From contig NZ_AOIP01000045.1 of assembly GCF_000337535.1 (NCBI RefSeq), positions 1 to 53,354 of the forward strand: a stretch of 53,354 bases of DNA, given 5' to 3'. A program made the position numbers and the translations under genes. This document shows positions 32,208 to 42,310 of the stretch, piece after piece. The stretch's first letter is position 1; every line of letters starts with the position of its first letter. The stretch is from Natrialba aegyptia DSM 13077. GTDB lineage: Archaea; Halobacteriota; Halobacteria; Halobacteriales; Natrialbaceae. Below the pieces are notes generated by a model that ran no database searches, was not told the DNA's origin, and worked only from the letters and a program-made list of their open reading frames with translations.

Positions 32208-34888
32208 TGGGGCTTCTCTCAGGGCTTCGTTCTCGTCTCACCTCGGGTAGTAAGCACACGCTCAAGGAGATCGATGACGAGACGTTCGACCGGGCAGCAG
32301 CGATCGTCGAGGCCAACGGCGACGACCTCACCAAGGAAAACATCCGCGAGCAAGCCGAGCATCTCCTCGAACTCGAGGAAGTCGACGAAGGTGAGTTCCG
32401 ACTTGGGGTCGTCCAGGACGACACCGAACAGTCGCTCGCCGACCGGGATATTATCGCCCCACGAAAGCTGAAAGAGGTCTCCAACTTCTTCGAATCGGGG
32501 TACATGATCCGCAACGACAAGTTCGTCCGTACGCTAACGATCCACGGCTACCCCGAACGCGTCCCCTTGGGCTGGCTCGATGAACTGTATACGACGAACG
32601 ATCACATTCGGGTCACCCAACATATCCAGCCACGCGATACCGGTTCCGTCCTCCGTAAATTGCAGAAACGCCTCACCCAGTTACGGGCTCGCCTCCACAA
32701 GAAACACGAGAAGAGCCAGACCGACACCCACGAAGAGGAGGCCGACCGGGACATGGTCCAGGATCTCATCTGGGACATCATCCTCGGGGAGACGAAGCTG
32801 TTCGACTTCGCGATCTACATCGAAGTGGTCGCCGACACCGAACAAGAACTCAACGAGGCAACCGAACGCGTCGTTGATTTGCTCAGTACTGCGAACGCAG
32901 AAGCAGTCCCCCTCGAGAAACGGCAAGTCGAATCACAGGACGCACTCGGCCCGCTCGGTGACGATTCGATCAAGTCGACTCAGTTGATGCAGGAGACCGC
33001 CATCGGCACGATGTTTCCGTTTATCGAGCCGGTGATTACCGACCCCGAGGGGATATTCTATGGATTTGATACGACGGACACACCCGTAATCCTCGACAGA
33101 TACGAGCTCTCCTCGTACTCGAAAGCGATTGCGGGCACAATGGGCTCCGGAAAGACGTTCGCCGAGAAACACGAGATGTACCATCGGTTGATGATGGATC
33201 CCGAGATCGAGATGCTGGTTCTCGATCCGCTTGCAGATTTCGTCGACTTCGCGAACGATCTTGGTGGGCAAGTGATCCGCTTTGGCGGTGATAACACAGT
33301 CAATCCCCTTGAGATCCAGCGCGGTATCGACGACGCTGTGGATGACCCGTTTAAGAAGAAATTGCGCTCGGTGATGGAGCTGTTTCGCATCCATTTCTCG
33401 GCGGTGGCTGAGCAGTCGTTAAGCAAGGAACAGGTGGGGATCCTACGGCGAGCGGTCCGACTTGCCTACCTCCAGTACGGCATTACGGAAGAGACGGCGA
33501 CCCACGAGAACACGAGTCCGACGATCAAGGACCTCCTTGATATCCTCGCGGAGATCGCAGACGGTGGCCTGCCATCGGAATTCCTGGAACTGCACGAGGA
33601 TGCGAACGACGAGCGGATCTGGCCCGAGATTGACCAGCTCGAGACACGATTTCGAGATGGCGACGAGCAGTACGCCTACCAATTGCTGCTGGGTCTCGAG
33701 GCGTTCCAGAAAGGCGGCGAGAACGACAACCTGACCGGCCGGACAAACGTCGAACTCGACAATCGACTGGTCGTGATCGACATGTCGATGTTTGCCGACA
33801 CGGGGCAGGCACCATTGTTCATGCACGTGATGTTCGACTGGATCTACCAGCGAGCGGCCAGCGATCACGACCGGCGGACGCAGGTGACGATCGACGAGGC
33901 GCACTATCTGTTGCGGCGGGAGGCGACGACAGATATGATCGATCTGTTCATCCGGCACAGTCGCCACTTCAACACGGCAATCACGCTCATCTCCCAGACT
34001 GTCGATGAGTTCGTCGCCCAGTCGGACGACCAGTCCAAGGAGGCCGCCGAGAAAGCGCGCAACGTCTACAATCTCTGCGATATCAAGCAAATCTTCCACC
34101 ACGAGTCGGTCTCCGAAGATATGATCGACTTCCACGATCTCACCCCTTCCGAGAAAACGTTCCTGACGACGGCTCAGACTGGCGAAGACGGGGGTTACTC
34201 GGAATTTTTGCTCGAAGTCAATGAGTGGTCGAAACCACTTGCACTCCACGTGAACGACTACGAAGTCTCCGTCCTCGACGATGATCTCGACCCGTGGGAG
34301 TATCTCGTCGAAAACCGGTATATCGACGCCGACGACGCCAGATTCCTTGCCGCAGAGGACCGGCTCGACGACTACGATATCCCGGAATCGTTGCTCGAGG
34401 AGGTGGATCTGGATGAGATCGACAATGAGTCCGAAACCGACGAGGCAGTCATCGAACACGCCGATCGGGAGCGAGCCGGTGTGGAGACCGAATACCACGA
34501 GATGGACGCTGGTGAGACTGCTGAGGCCGGTCAAGAAGCGACAACAGCTGCAGATGAGGGAGCGGAGGAACCGCATGAAGAAGCGATAGAGGAACCGAAT
34601 GAGAAGGGAGCAGAGGATTCGCGTGCTGAAACGGCAGAAGATCGAGGCGACGATCTCACCACGATCTCTGGAGTCGGCGAGACGTACGCAGGATATCTCG
34701 CCGAAGCGGGTATCGAGACGGTTGGCGAGCTCGCTGTGGCAGATACTGAGTCACTTTCAGAGGAGACGTCGATCCCGCTCACGCTGCTTGACGATTGGGC
34801 TGATGCTGCCAGCACGATGTGTGAACCGGAGACAGCAACTGGAGACCCCTCCTCGACCACGGAGGTGACAACCGATGCAGACGACTGA
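32207..34888 (+). CDS. VirB4-like conjugation ATPase with C-terminal HhH domain
   Basis: In this 893-residue protein, residues ~95-280 form the VirB4 N-terminal domain. The ATPase domain has Walker A GTMGSGKT (311-318), MLVLDPLADFVDFANDLGG, Walker B QVTIDEAHYLL (559-569) and the motif ITLISQTVDEF. After an acidic linker (about 740-810), a helix-hairpin-helix segment appears (about 815-870: LTTISGVGETYAGYLAEAGI, then ETVGELAVAD). HhH domains bind DNA without sequence preference and are not usual in VirB4. It overlaps its neighbours by 1 and 14 bp. It powers DNA or pilin export at the membrane. Confidence 0.9.
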   Translation: MGLLSGLRSRLTSGSKHTLKEIDDETFDRAAAIVEANGDDLTKENIREQAEHLLELEEVDEGEFRLGVVQDDTEQSLADRDIIAPRKLKEVSNFFESGYMIRNDKFVRTLTIHGYPERVPLGWLDELYTTNDHIRVTQHIQPRDTGSVLRKLQKRLTQLRARLHKKHEKSQTDTHEEEADRDMVQDLIWDIILGETKLFDFAIYIEVVADTEQELNEATERVVDLLSTANAEAVPLEKRQVESQDALGPLGDDSIKSTQLMQETAIGTMFPFIEPVITDPEGIFYGFDTTDTPVILDRYELSSYSKAIAGTMGSGKTFAEKHEMYHRLMMDPEIEMLVLDPLADFVDFANDLGGQVIRFGGDNTVNPLEIQRGIDDAVDDPFKKKLRSVMELFRIHFSAVAEQSLSKEQVGILRRAVRLAYLQYGITEETATHENTSPTIKDLLDILAEIADGGLPSEFLELHEDANDERIWPEIDQLETRFRDGDEQYAYQLLLGLEAFQKGGENDNLTGRTNVELDNRLVVIDMSMFADTGQAPLFMHVMFDWIYQRAASDHDRRTQVTIDEAHYLLRREATTDMIDLFIRHSRHFNTAITLISQTVDEFVAQSDDQSKEAAEKARNVYNLCDIKQIFHHESVSEDMIDFHDLTPSEKTFLTTAQTGEDGGYSEFLLEVNEWSKPLALHVNDYEVSVLDDDLDPWEYLVENRYIDADDARFLAAEDRLDDYDIPESLLEEVDLDEIDNESETDEAVIEHADRERAGVETEYHEMDAGETAEAGQEATTAADEGAEEPHEEAIEEPNEKGAEDSRAETAEDRGDDLTTISGVGETYAGYLAEAGIETVGELAVADTESLSEETSIPLTLLDDWADAASTMCEPETATGDPSSTTEVTTDADD

Positions 34889-37800
34889 GAAAACCGAGAG
34901 TACCCCCGATATAGACGCCGAATCCTTTGAGTGGATTGTTGCAGAGGACGAGCAAGTGAGGCAGGTCTCCGACTTGGACGTGGAGTGGACGGGCACGCCA
35001 CTGCTTCGAGGCGGCCTTCGGACGTATCTGGTCACACTCGTCTTCGTGGCGGTCGCGCTTGCTCTGGCGACCGAGAGCATCGTCGGGGTCACAACAGGAC
35101 CGTCGCTCATCGGACTCGAGCCCTACACGCTCGAGACGGAGCTCATCACTGCCGAGATTCCACTCTGGTGGTTGAGTGCTGTTCCGCTCTTGGTTGGTCT
35201 GGTAGGCGTCGCGATCAGCGTGCGTCCGATTGTTCAGGCGCTTCGCACGACGTACGTCCTCACGTCGGAGACACTCTACGTTCGCACGCGGGGAATTCGT
35301 GGCGATGGGTTCACGAAACTCCCGCTCGATCGTGTCGTCGACACCACTTTTCATCAGTCCCCTCTCGGCCAGCTGTTGTCGTCTGGCACCGTCACGTTCA
35401 GTACGTTCGACCACACGTCGCCCGAACTCCAGTGTTGGGCGATCGAGAACCCAACAGAGCTTCACGAACGATTGCTCGAACTTGAGGCGTCCGCTGGCTC
35501 GCCACTCGAGCGCAAGCAAGAGTACATTCGCGTTGTTCCATCGACGGGCGAGCGACCACCACAGGAAGTCATCAACCAGATCCGTCCCTTGCACGATGTC
35601 CAACGAGGCGGCCAGTCGTGGTGGCAGCGACTCAATCCGTTTTCGGAGCCCGACCTGCTCACGTTTGAGTTTGTGATTTACAGCGACGGGACGGATTCGC
35701 CGATCGAATTCTACTACACCTGTGAGCAACACCTCTCCACGCTCTACGACCGACTCAAATCGGCCTATCCCGACACGGTAGAACTCGAGCGAGTCACGGT
35801 CGACTTTGCGGAGAAACTCGTCGCGCCCCAGCAGTACTCCTACGACGAGTTCGAAAGCGCCCTCGAGAACGGCACCCTCCAGTGTACGCCGGCTGAAGTC
35901 GAGGCACTCGTTCGTGTCCGTGGCTCCAAACCGACGCTTGCTGATGGAGGAGCGACGACCATGAGCGAGCAGGTCGATCGAGATGAGATCGGCGACGAGA
36001 GCATCAGTACAGAGGCGTTCGATACAGAAGGTTCTGATCCTGATTCCAGTCACCCACTCGGCACGCAACTCCCGAGTGTTGACCTCGATGCACTCCGTGC
36101 GAAAGAGAACGCAGAAAACCGCGATCCAGGGTCGCTCACGTTCTCCCTCGAGACGCCAGTCGATACTGGTGAGGGTGTGCTTGCGCGCCCCCATCCGGAT
36201 GAGGTTGAACCGTATGGGTTGCGGTGGACCGGCAGTGGAGATCCGATGGCGGCGATCAAGAAGTTCGATGGGCAGATGGGTGAGGACGATCGGTCAAAGG
36301 CGACCTCACACGCGCCGCTGACCGTGCTGATCGATCATTTTGCAAGCACGGATCACCCGATCGTCTTCCAGGCCGCGTTCGAAGGCGAGCCCGATCTGAC
36401 GAAAGAGGGTGAATACCACATCAACGAAATCGAACAAGGACGCGATACGTTGGCTGGTGAAATCGCCGTGGCCTTTCAAGAGTTTGTACGCGGTCCAAAG
36501 AACACCGAGTCGTCCTCATCGCGGTCAGAGTCACTCAGTGAATCTCGATCTAAGCGCATCGACGAGATCAAAAACGAAGACTGGGGACATACGTTCACGA
36601 CCAACCTGCGGGCGGTGACTGTCCCTACGAACTCGTTTCTAAGCGATACATCCGAAATCGAACACGACCTGAGAAATCTGAGTACCGTGTTCGATCCGCT
36701 TGCCGGTGACTACTACAAACTCGAAGGTGAGGAACTCCACGAGAAAGGAGTTCTCGAGCGCAGTCAGCGCAAGCGTTCGCGACGCTGTTTTAATCGGTTT
36801 CTCGAGGGTGAGGTCGTCGCTGGTGGGCGGGTGAGCCGCTCCGAACCCGACCTCCATCTGGATCCCGGCGAGCTCTGCAACATGGTCATTGTCCCCAGTA
36901 CCGAGCATCTCACCGACGAGGCGGTCAAAGAGACGCACGCGAATCCCGAAAGTCGCACGGCCCTCCCCGGGTTGGACACCGCCCAACGCCGTCAGTATAC
37001 TACGGGGATGGTCCTCGGTCAGGACGCCAACAGTGCTGTCGAGGGCCCGCTTCGGTTACCACCAAACCGTCAGTCGCGCCACTGGTTGCTCTGTGGCGCG
37101 ACTGGGAGCGGGAAAAGCCAAGTCACGTATCACATGTTACGCTCGCTCGCCGAGACGACACCCGGCCCGAACGTCCTCTTCGACCCGAAAGGCGACAACA
37201 TGTGTAAGAACTACCTGATGGCTCACTACAAGAGATTCGGGAATCTCGACGACGTGTACTACTTCCGGGAGCCAGGAACACTCCCAGCCATCTCGTTCTT
37301 CGATATTCGATCAGCGCTCGAGGGGAACGATCGCGAGACGGCAGTCAAGGAGAAAGTCGACCACTTCCACGAGCTGATGCGGATGATCATGGGAGCGGAG
37401 AAGTACGAACGGGCGTTCGTGGCGAACGAAATTCTGACGTTCCTGATCCAAGCGTTGTTCGATCCGAAACACGGTGACGACGTCTTCGGGTTGGATGATC
37501 TCGTCGAGGCCGCGACGCGAATGCACCATCATCAGGAGCTGCCGGAGGTTTCGGAGATCAATGCCGACATCCACGATTCACTCGCCGCACAGTTTGCCAA
37601 GGACGAAAACCAGTTCGACACGACGATGGGGGCGGTGATGAACCGGCTGAACAAACTAAAAGAGGATCGCCATCTTCACTGGATGCTTCGACACAAACCC
37701 GGTCGCGAAGCCGAATCCACCGGAGACGATCTTTACGGCTTCCACCAGCAGGAGACCCACTTCGACTTCAGTGAGTTCCTCGATGAAGATGTCACGATCC

Positions 37801-39395
37801 TGTTCGACCTCGGCGATCTCACGCTCGACGCCCAGCGTGGGTTCACCACAGTCATGCTGAGTGATTTGTGGCATTCGATCCAACGACGGCGGCGGACGAA
37901 CCCTGAGAACGTGGTCAACGTCATCATGGAAGAGGCTGCACCGTTCGTCGCGACTGAACTGGTCGCCGATCAACTGCTCCCTCAGGGTCGATCGTCGGGA
38001 CTGAGCCTCGGGTTCATCATGCAGTACCCCGAGCAGGTCAAGAAGTTCCACAATGGGAATGGTGCGTACGAGGAACTTCTGACGGAGGTGCATACGAAAT
38101 TGATTGGTGATATCTCGATGAAGGATCGGTTCGCGAAGACGTTCACGCACGACGAGTTGTCTGTGGAGGATGTCCGGAACCGGAACAACCGGATGGCAGC
38201 GGGCGAGTGGTTCACGAAACTCGTTTCCCCTGGATTCGGTGAGGAGCGACCAGCGCCGTTGACCTTGCACTCGCCCCCGATCATAACCGGGCACCCAGAA
38301 AGCGACGAGCCATTGACGGCGGCCGAACAACAACAGTTCGACGAAGAGCTTCTGCCGGAAGTACTTGAGCGGACTGAAGACGAATACGGGTTGTACGTAC
38401 CGTCCCACGAGGACGCGATGGAGTGGTCGAATTGGAGCGACACAGATCGGCGTGCTGGCGCACCGCCAGCACTGGACGAAGATGAGAGTGAAGTGACGGT
38501 GGAGTTCGACGAAGAGAGTGAGGATACAGACGGCCAGCAGCCGCTCGAGAAGACCGGTCCTGACGATGGGGCCGACGATCAGCACGATGATCGAGATGAT
38601 AGCAGTGACGTGGAGACCACCGATGATGATCCAGTTGGCGTTGCAAATGGAGCCGCCTTCTTCGACCCGGCCACGAGCGAAGAGGAGTGCCCGGTCACGG
38701 ACGATGAACTCCGGCAGCGGGGGCTCTCGCGAGACGACGCGATCTTCCTCAAACGCGTCCTCGACGCGATGAATCGTGACCTCCCGGATTACACGCTGTT
38801 GGAAGGGATGGAGGAGTTGCAAGAGGACCTTGATGGGGTTGACGTTGATGTGTTGACCGAACTCGAACTGCTCGAAAGAGAGAAAGTAGATCGACGACCG
38901 TACTATACGGTCCTGCCCGCTGGCCGAGAGCTTCTGGATGAGACGGTCACCGCCCAACCGGGGATTGGTGATCTTGGAGAGAAGACGCCACACAAAGTTG
39001 GAGTCGAACTCCTGGTGTGCTGGCTCGAGACTTTCGAAGCGGTCGATCGAGTGGAGCGATACTACCAGCAGTCCTCGGAGACGGTGTTCGACGTTGCCGC
39101 GTTCGACATTGATGACGAACTCGTGTGGGTTGGAGAAGTAGAGATGACGTCAAATAACGCGGAAGCAGTTGTGAGTGACTACGAGAAGATGGCTGCGGCC
39201 GACGCGGATGCCGTGTGGGCATTCCCATCACGTGACGACGCTGGCGAGATCGTGAATGTACTCGCCGATGCAGAACGTCTCCCTGAGAATGTGAGCGGTC
39301 GAACAGCTAACTCATTTTCACTTCTCCAGGAGGCAGTTGAAGGATTCGAAGCCGATGGAATGACGACTATCCACACCTTCAGGAAGCTGACTTAA
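34875..39395 (+). CDS. PH-domain/VirD4-like coupling ATPase fusion (1506 residues)
   Basis: Residues 38-130 hold two membrane helices. A bPH2-type domain follows (YVLTSETLYVRTRGIRGD, then LPLDRVVDTTFHQSPLGQLL), similar to the stand-alone protein at 15396. The central part is a VirD4/TraG-type ATPase with Walker A CGATGSGKSQ (~740-749), LFDPKGDNMCKNYL and Walker B VVNVIMEEAAPF (~1013-1024). A long acidic linker follows (about 1195-1275). The C-terminal ~115 residues contain VFDVAAFDIDDELVWVGEVE (~1398-1417), whose D...ExE spacing recalls PD-(D/E)xK nucleases. VirD4 proteins bring the DNA to the channel. This order of domains in one chain is unusual. Confidence 0.85.
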   Translation: MQTTEKTESTPDIDAESFEWIVAEDEQVRQVSDLDVEWTGTPLLRGGLRTYLVTLVFVAVALALATESIVGVTTGPSLIGLEPYTLETELITAEIPLWWLSAVPLLVGLVGVAISVRPIVQALRTTYVLTSETLYVRTRGIRGDGFTKLPLDRVVDTTFHQSPLGQLLSSGTVTFSTFDHTSPELQCWAIENPTELHERLLELEASAGSPLERKQEYIRVVPSTGERPPQEVINQIRPLHDVQRGGQSWWQRLNPFSEPDLLTFEFVIYSDGTDSPIEFYYTCEQHLSTLYDRLKSAYPDTVELERVTVDFAEKLVAPQQYSYDEFESALENGTLQCTPAEVEALVRVRGSKPTLADGGATTMSEQVDRDEIGDESISTEAFDTEGSDPDSSHPLGTQLPSVDLDALRAKENAENRDPGSLTFSLETPVDTGEGVLARPHPDEVEPYGLRWTGSGDPMAAIKKFDGQMGEDDRSKATSHAPLTVLIDHFASTDHPIVFQAAFEGEPDLTKEGEYHINEIEQGRDTLAGEIAVAFQEFVRGPKNTESSSSRSESLSESRSKRIDEIKNEDWGHTFTTNLRAVTVPTNSFLSDTSEIEHDLRNLSTVFDPLAGDYYKLEGEELHEKGVLERSQRKRSRRCFNRFLEGEVVAGGRVSRSEPDLHLDPGELCNMVIVPSTEHLTDEAVKETHANPESRTALPGLDTAQRRQYTTGMVLGQDANSAVEGPLRLPPNRQSRHWLLCGATGSGKSQVTYHMLRSLAETTPGPNVLFDPKGDNMCKNYLMAHYKRFGNLDDVYYFREPGTLPAISFFDIRSALEGNDRETAVKEKVDHFHELMRMIMGAEKYERAFVANEILTFLIQALFDPKHGDDVFGLDDLVEAATRMHHHQELPEVSEINADIHDSLAAQFAKDENQFDTTMGAVMNRLNKLKEDRHLHWMLRHKPGREAESTGDDLYGFHQQETHFDFSEFLDEDVTILFDLGDLTLDAQRGFTTVMLSDLWHSIQRRRRTNPENVVNVIMEEAAPFVATELVADQLLPQGRSSGLSLGFIMQYPEQVKKFHNGNGAYEELLTEVHTKLIGDISMKDRFAKTFTHDELSVEDVRNRNNRMAAGEWFTKLVSPGFGEERPAPLTLHSPPIITGHPESDEPLTAAEQQQFDEELLPEVLERTEDEYGLYVPSHEDAMEWSNWSDTDRRAGAPPALDEDESEVTVEFDEESEDTDGQQPLEKTGPDDGADDQHDDRDDSSDVETTDDDPVGVANGAAFFDPATSEEECPVTDDELRQRGLSRDDAIFLKRVLDAMNRDLPDYTLLEGMEELQEDLDGVDVDVLTELELLEREKVDRRPYYTVLPAGRELLDETVTAQPGIGDLGEKTPHKVGVELLVCWLETFEAVDRVERYYQQSSETVFDVAAFDIDDELVWVGEVEMTSNNAEAVVSDYEKMAAADADAVWAFPSRDDAGEIVNVLADAERLPENVSGRTANSFSLLQEAVEGFEADGMTTIHTFRKLT

Positions 39396-39450
39396 ACGAG
39401 GTTAAAATGACTGTTGACATGACATTCGCATTCACCGGTGGTAGACCCTT

Positions 39451-40377
39451 ATGACCTGGCGACAGGCAACCCGTGACGAGGTCTATGCGTACTATACCGA
39501 GGAGTTCCCCAAGTATGTAGACCAGTTGCCGCCGTTCATCACACCAACGGCACCGAAAGAGTTCGGGATCAGCTTCCGCGAACGCCATCCCATCCGCAAA
39601 GAGAAGCGACCTGACCGAGACTTCATCCGACGGCCGACGTGGCGCACCACCTCAGATGGCGAGCCAGTCTCACAGAACTTTAACAACTTCGAAGAACTCG
39701 TCTCGTTTATCCAGTCTCCCGCACGGTATGACCCGTTCCAAGGGAGTGAGTACATGTTGGCTGATCCCGATCTGCTCGAGAAGAGCGATCCGATTTCGGA
39801 TGGCGTCTACTACGGGTTAGACAACTGGGACCGATCGTGGGTCCTCGCGGTCGATATCGATGCGAAAGATATCGCCACAGCACGCGCTGAACGCGAGCTT
39901 GACGAGACCGACCTCGAGATCCAATCAGCAGATGCGAGTCGTGACGACACGTTGCTCGCCGAGACAGAGATTCGTGACGCCGACCCGACGGGGTATCCCT
40001 ACTCGTTTGAGGATATCGACCGTGCAATCGAGTATGGCTTCAAAACGCGTGAGATCTTCATGGATGTGTTTGGTGCCGAGGAGACGATGGTCGTCTATTC
40101 CGGTCAAGGCGTCCACGTCTACCTGCTTGATGAGGATCTTGAATACGGGTACGACGAGAAAAGCCGAGAAGTGCTCAACGACCTCCTGCTCGAGCGTTAT
40201 GAGATTCCGATCGATCCCGTTGTGACCGCCGACCGGAGTCGTCTGCTTCGCGTTCCCTACTCGTTGCACGCTGACGTCTGTCGCGTCGTCCAGCCGATCG
40301 AGAGCCCAACCTTCGATCCCCGAACGGAAGCCCGACCACAGTTCCTTGAAACGGAGACTGAACTCACCCATGATTGA
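39451..40377 (+). CDS. PriS-like DNA primase catalytic subunit
   Basis: The 308-residue protein has the archaeo-eukaryotic primase signature. The catalytic DID pair is at 135-137 (WVLAVDIDAKD), followed by an insert, then SGQGVHVYLLD (217-227, the sGxGxH motif), a third acidic residue in TADRSRLLRVPYSLH (259-273) and VVQPI. PriS makes the RNA/DNA primer. Cellular PriS genes are chromosomal; here the gene follows the transfer genes and overlaps a PriL-like gene, so it probably primes the complementary strand of transferred or replicating element DNA. Acidic insert 141-185 is atypical. Confidence 0.85.
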   Translation: MTWRQATRDEVYAYYTEEFPKYVDQLPPFITPTAPKEFGISFRERHPIRKEKRPDRDFIRRPTWRTTSDGEPVSQNFNNFEELVSFIQSPARYDPFQGSEYMLADPDLLEKSDPISDGVYYGLDNWDRSWVLAVDIDAKDIATARAERELDETDLEIQSADASRDDTLLAETEIRDADPTGYPYSFEDIDRAIEYGFKTREIFMDVFGAEETMVVYSGQGVHVYLLDEDLEYGYDEKSREVLNDLLLERYEIPIDPVVTADRSRLLRVPYSLHADVCRVVQPIESPTFDPRTEARPQFLETETELTHD

Positions 40378-41905
40378 CCCACGAGAGACTGACCGAGATG
40401 CCTACCTCGCTGCAGCGGTCCCAACCAACTACACCGATAACGAGATCGTCCAGCTATTCGCCCGCGGGTACGACCGCTACGTCGTCGATAATACGCCAGA
40501 CCGAGAGACGTTGCTTTCGGATCTCGAACAGTTCGGGACTGCTGCGTTCAAGAGCTCCCAGCGCAACCGTCCGCTCGAGTATCCATTCGTCGACGAACCT
40601 GCCACGCTCGTATTGTTGGCTACTCTCAGTACCGTTTGCGTGAGCGAACAACCCCGCTTCGAAGACACACCGCCTCGTCGGAATCAAGTCCTTCATAACA
40701 TCCGCGAGCTGTTCGCGACCAATCTCCTCGCACTTGTGCATGAGTACGACGATCCGACGCTCTACCAAGAGATGGCTGAGGTCCTCTACGCGAAAGGCCC
40801 CAGTCAGGACGGTCCCCACCCGGGTCGCGTTTGTACGGGCGTCAAACCGATGCCCGAATTCGACGAGGAGGAGACTGCCGAAAATGAGTCCGATCTCTAC
40901 GTGGAAATCCCAATGGCGGCTGCCTCTCGAAAGTGTCTCGCGCGAGCATCCACCGAAGCTACAAGTAGCGACGAGAAGGGCAAAATTCGGACACAGGTCA
41001 AGAACAACCACCTCTACGTCCCGCTCGACCACCTCCATGACACCTATCGATCGTACGCCAAGAGGTGTTTTGGCCGGTTACAGGCAGTTCAAGAGGATGA
41101 ACTCGGTGAACCACAACGCAAGTGGCTTCGAGAGCACGAAACTGCCATCACCGAACGGACTGACTACGCCCTCGAGATCGGCCAGTACGAGAAGGTGTGG
41201 AAAAACTGGGATCAAGGTGAGCAGATCGTCCGACTGCTCCAAAATGCGGTGCGAGCGTCACCCCAGACTCAGATCGGCGAGTTTCATACTGCTCAGGAGT
41301 TGTCCGACGCGCTCGAGGCATACGAACCAGAGAACGAGGGTGAGAAAGCTCAGTTGGGGCAACTGTCCAACCACCGTAGTGTCGCAAAAAAACTCGCTAA
41401 TTCTACGTCACATCGGTCGGTGACGATCGATCGGAGTGACCGCGTCAATACGTATCGGATCGGCCACTCGGGCGGTGGATCGCGGCCACTTGAAATCACG
41501 GAACTCGAAGACCTATTTGAATTACCTTGTCTGGCAGCACTCGACGAACGGCTCCAAGAGGAAAAGCCAGTCCGAAAAGACCTCTTCAATCTCGTTCGGA
41601 TGGTGATGTGGCTTCCGCAATATCGCGAGAAGCCCGTCGACGCGATCACTGATGAACTCAAAGATCTGTTCAGCCGGTGGCCATGGTTCGATCCAGAGAT
41701 CTCTGCCTACCAGATCAAGTACGAAGCCCGACGGGGCGACCGTGGCATTGGTTCCGAGGGGAACACCCCCCTGCCAATGAATTGTAATAATGACGATATG
41801 CAACGGTACTGTATCGGGAAAGAGCAGTGCCCCTACTCAATCTATGGCAGCCTCCCATTCCCCGACGACATGTACGACCAACTCGAGGAAACCGACCCCA
41901 TTTAA
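40370..41905 (+). CDS. PriL-like primase large subunit with Fe-S cysteines
   Basis: The start at ATG 40370 overlaps the PriS-like gene by 8 bp and gives 511 residues. The C-terminal domain shows the four PriL iron-sulphur cysteines in the expected spacing: C387 (FELPCLAALDERL), C472 (PMNCNND), C481 (QRYCIG) and C487 (EQCPYSIYG). The N-terminal half (YTDNEIVQLFARGYDRY, NQVLHNIRELFATNL) is helical as in PriL. PriL binds template and initiating nucleotides and regulates primer length. The pair is thus a complete two-subunit archaeal primase carried by a mobile element. Confidence 0.85.
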   Translation: MIDPRETDRDAYLAAAVPTNYTDNEIVQLFARGYDRYVVDNTPDRETLLSDLEQFGTAAFKSSQRNRPLEYPFVDEPATLVLLATLSTVCVSEQPRFEDTPPRRNQVLHNIRELFATNLLALVHEYDDPTLYQEMAEVLYAKGPSQDGPHPGRVCTGVKPMPEFDEEETAENESDLYVEIPMAAASRKCLARASTEATSSDEKGKIRTQVKNNHLYVPLDHLHDTYRSYAKRCFGRLQAVQEDELGEPQRKWLREHETAITERTDYALEIGQYEKVWKNWDQGEQIVRLLQNAVRASPQTQIGEFHTAQELSDALEAYEPENEGEKAQLGQLSNHRSVAKKLANSTSHRSVTIDRSDRVNTYRIGHSGGGSRPLEITELEDLFELPCLAALDERLQEEKPVRKDLFNLVRMVMWLPQYREKPVDAITDELKDLFSRWPWFDPEISAYQIKYEARRGDRGIGSEGNTPLPMNCNNDDMQRYCIGKEQCPYSIYGSLPFPDDMYDQLEETDPI

Positions 41906-42310
41906 TATAGAGAAAACTCACGTCGGATTCAACCCTCTCTTTAGGCTATTTCTTTCGAAACCATACAGAAGATCTAAAAAACCGGATTTGGTGCTATTCT
42001 ACTCAACCAATATGATATATGGAATATATTAATTACAACTATTGTCTAAGAGATATTATCCCGTTGCGCATTATCTGAGCCTTGATGATGGAGAAATCAG
42101 CGGATAAGGGGGATTCTTCTAAGAATGTGACATCTAACTATCTCTTCTGTCGTTCCTCAATTTGAACATTGAAATCTAGAATCGGCTGAGTTGGGTGGCT
42201 GAAACTCCCCGTTGCGCGTTTTTTGACTTTTGTGCTTGAAATCTTTGCTCGTTGCGCGTGTTGTTACGACCTTAGATATGCGCAACGGGAATTTAAAACG
42301 ATTTGAGGGC
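41906..42310. repeat. AT-rich intergenic stretch with four CCGTTGCGC repeats
   Basis: CCGTTGCGCA at 42061-42070, CCGTTGCGCG at 42209-42218, TCGTTGCGCG at 42249-42258 and the inverse TGCGCAACGG at 42279-42288. The flanks are AT-rich (for example TATGGAATATATTAATTA near 42013-42030). No gene is seen. GC-rich iterons in AT-rich DNA next to primase genes could mark a second origin, an oriT or an operator. 42279 and 42061 are perfect inverse copies. Confidence 0.55.

Noticed and set aside
33443-34576. 377-residue minus-strand frame under the VirB4 gene, and similar long antisense frames (for example 1451-2671, 37656-38993)
   Set aside because: Long antisense frames are expected in GC-rich acidic genes; no family motifs are seen in them.
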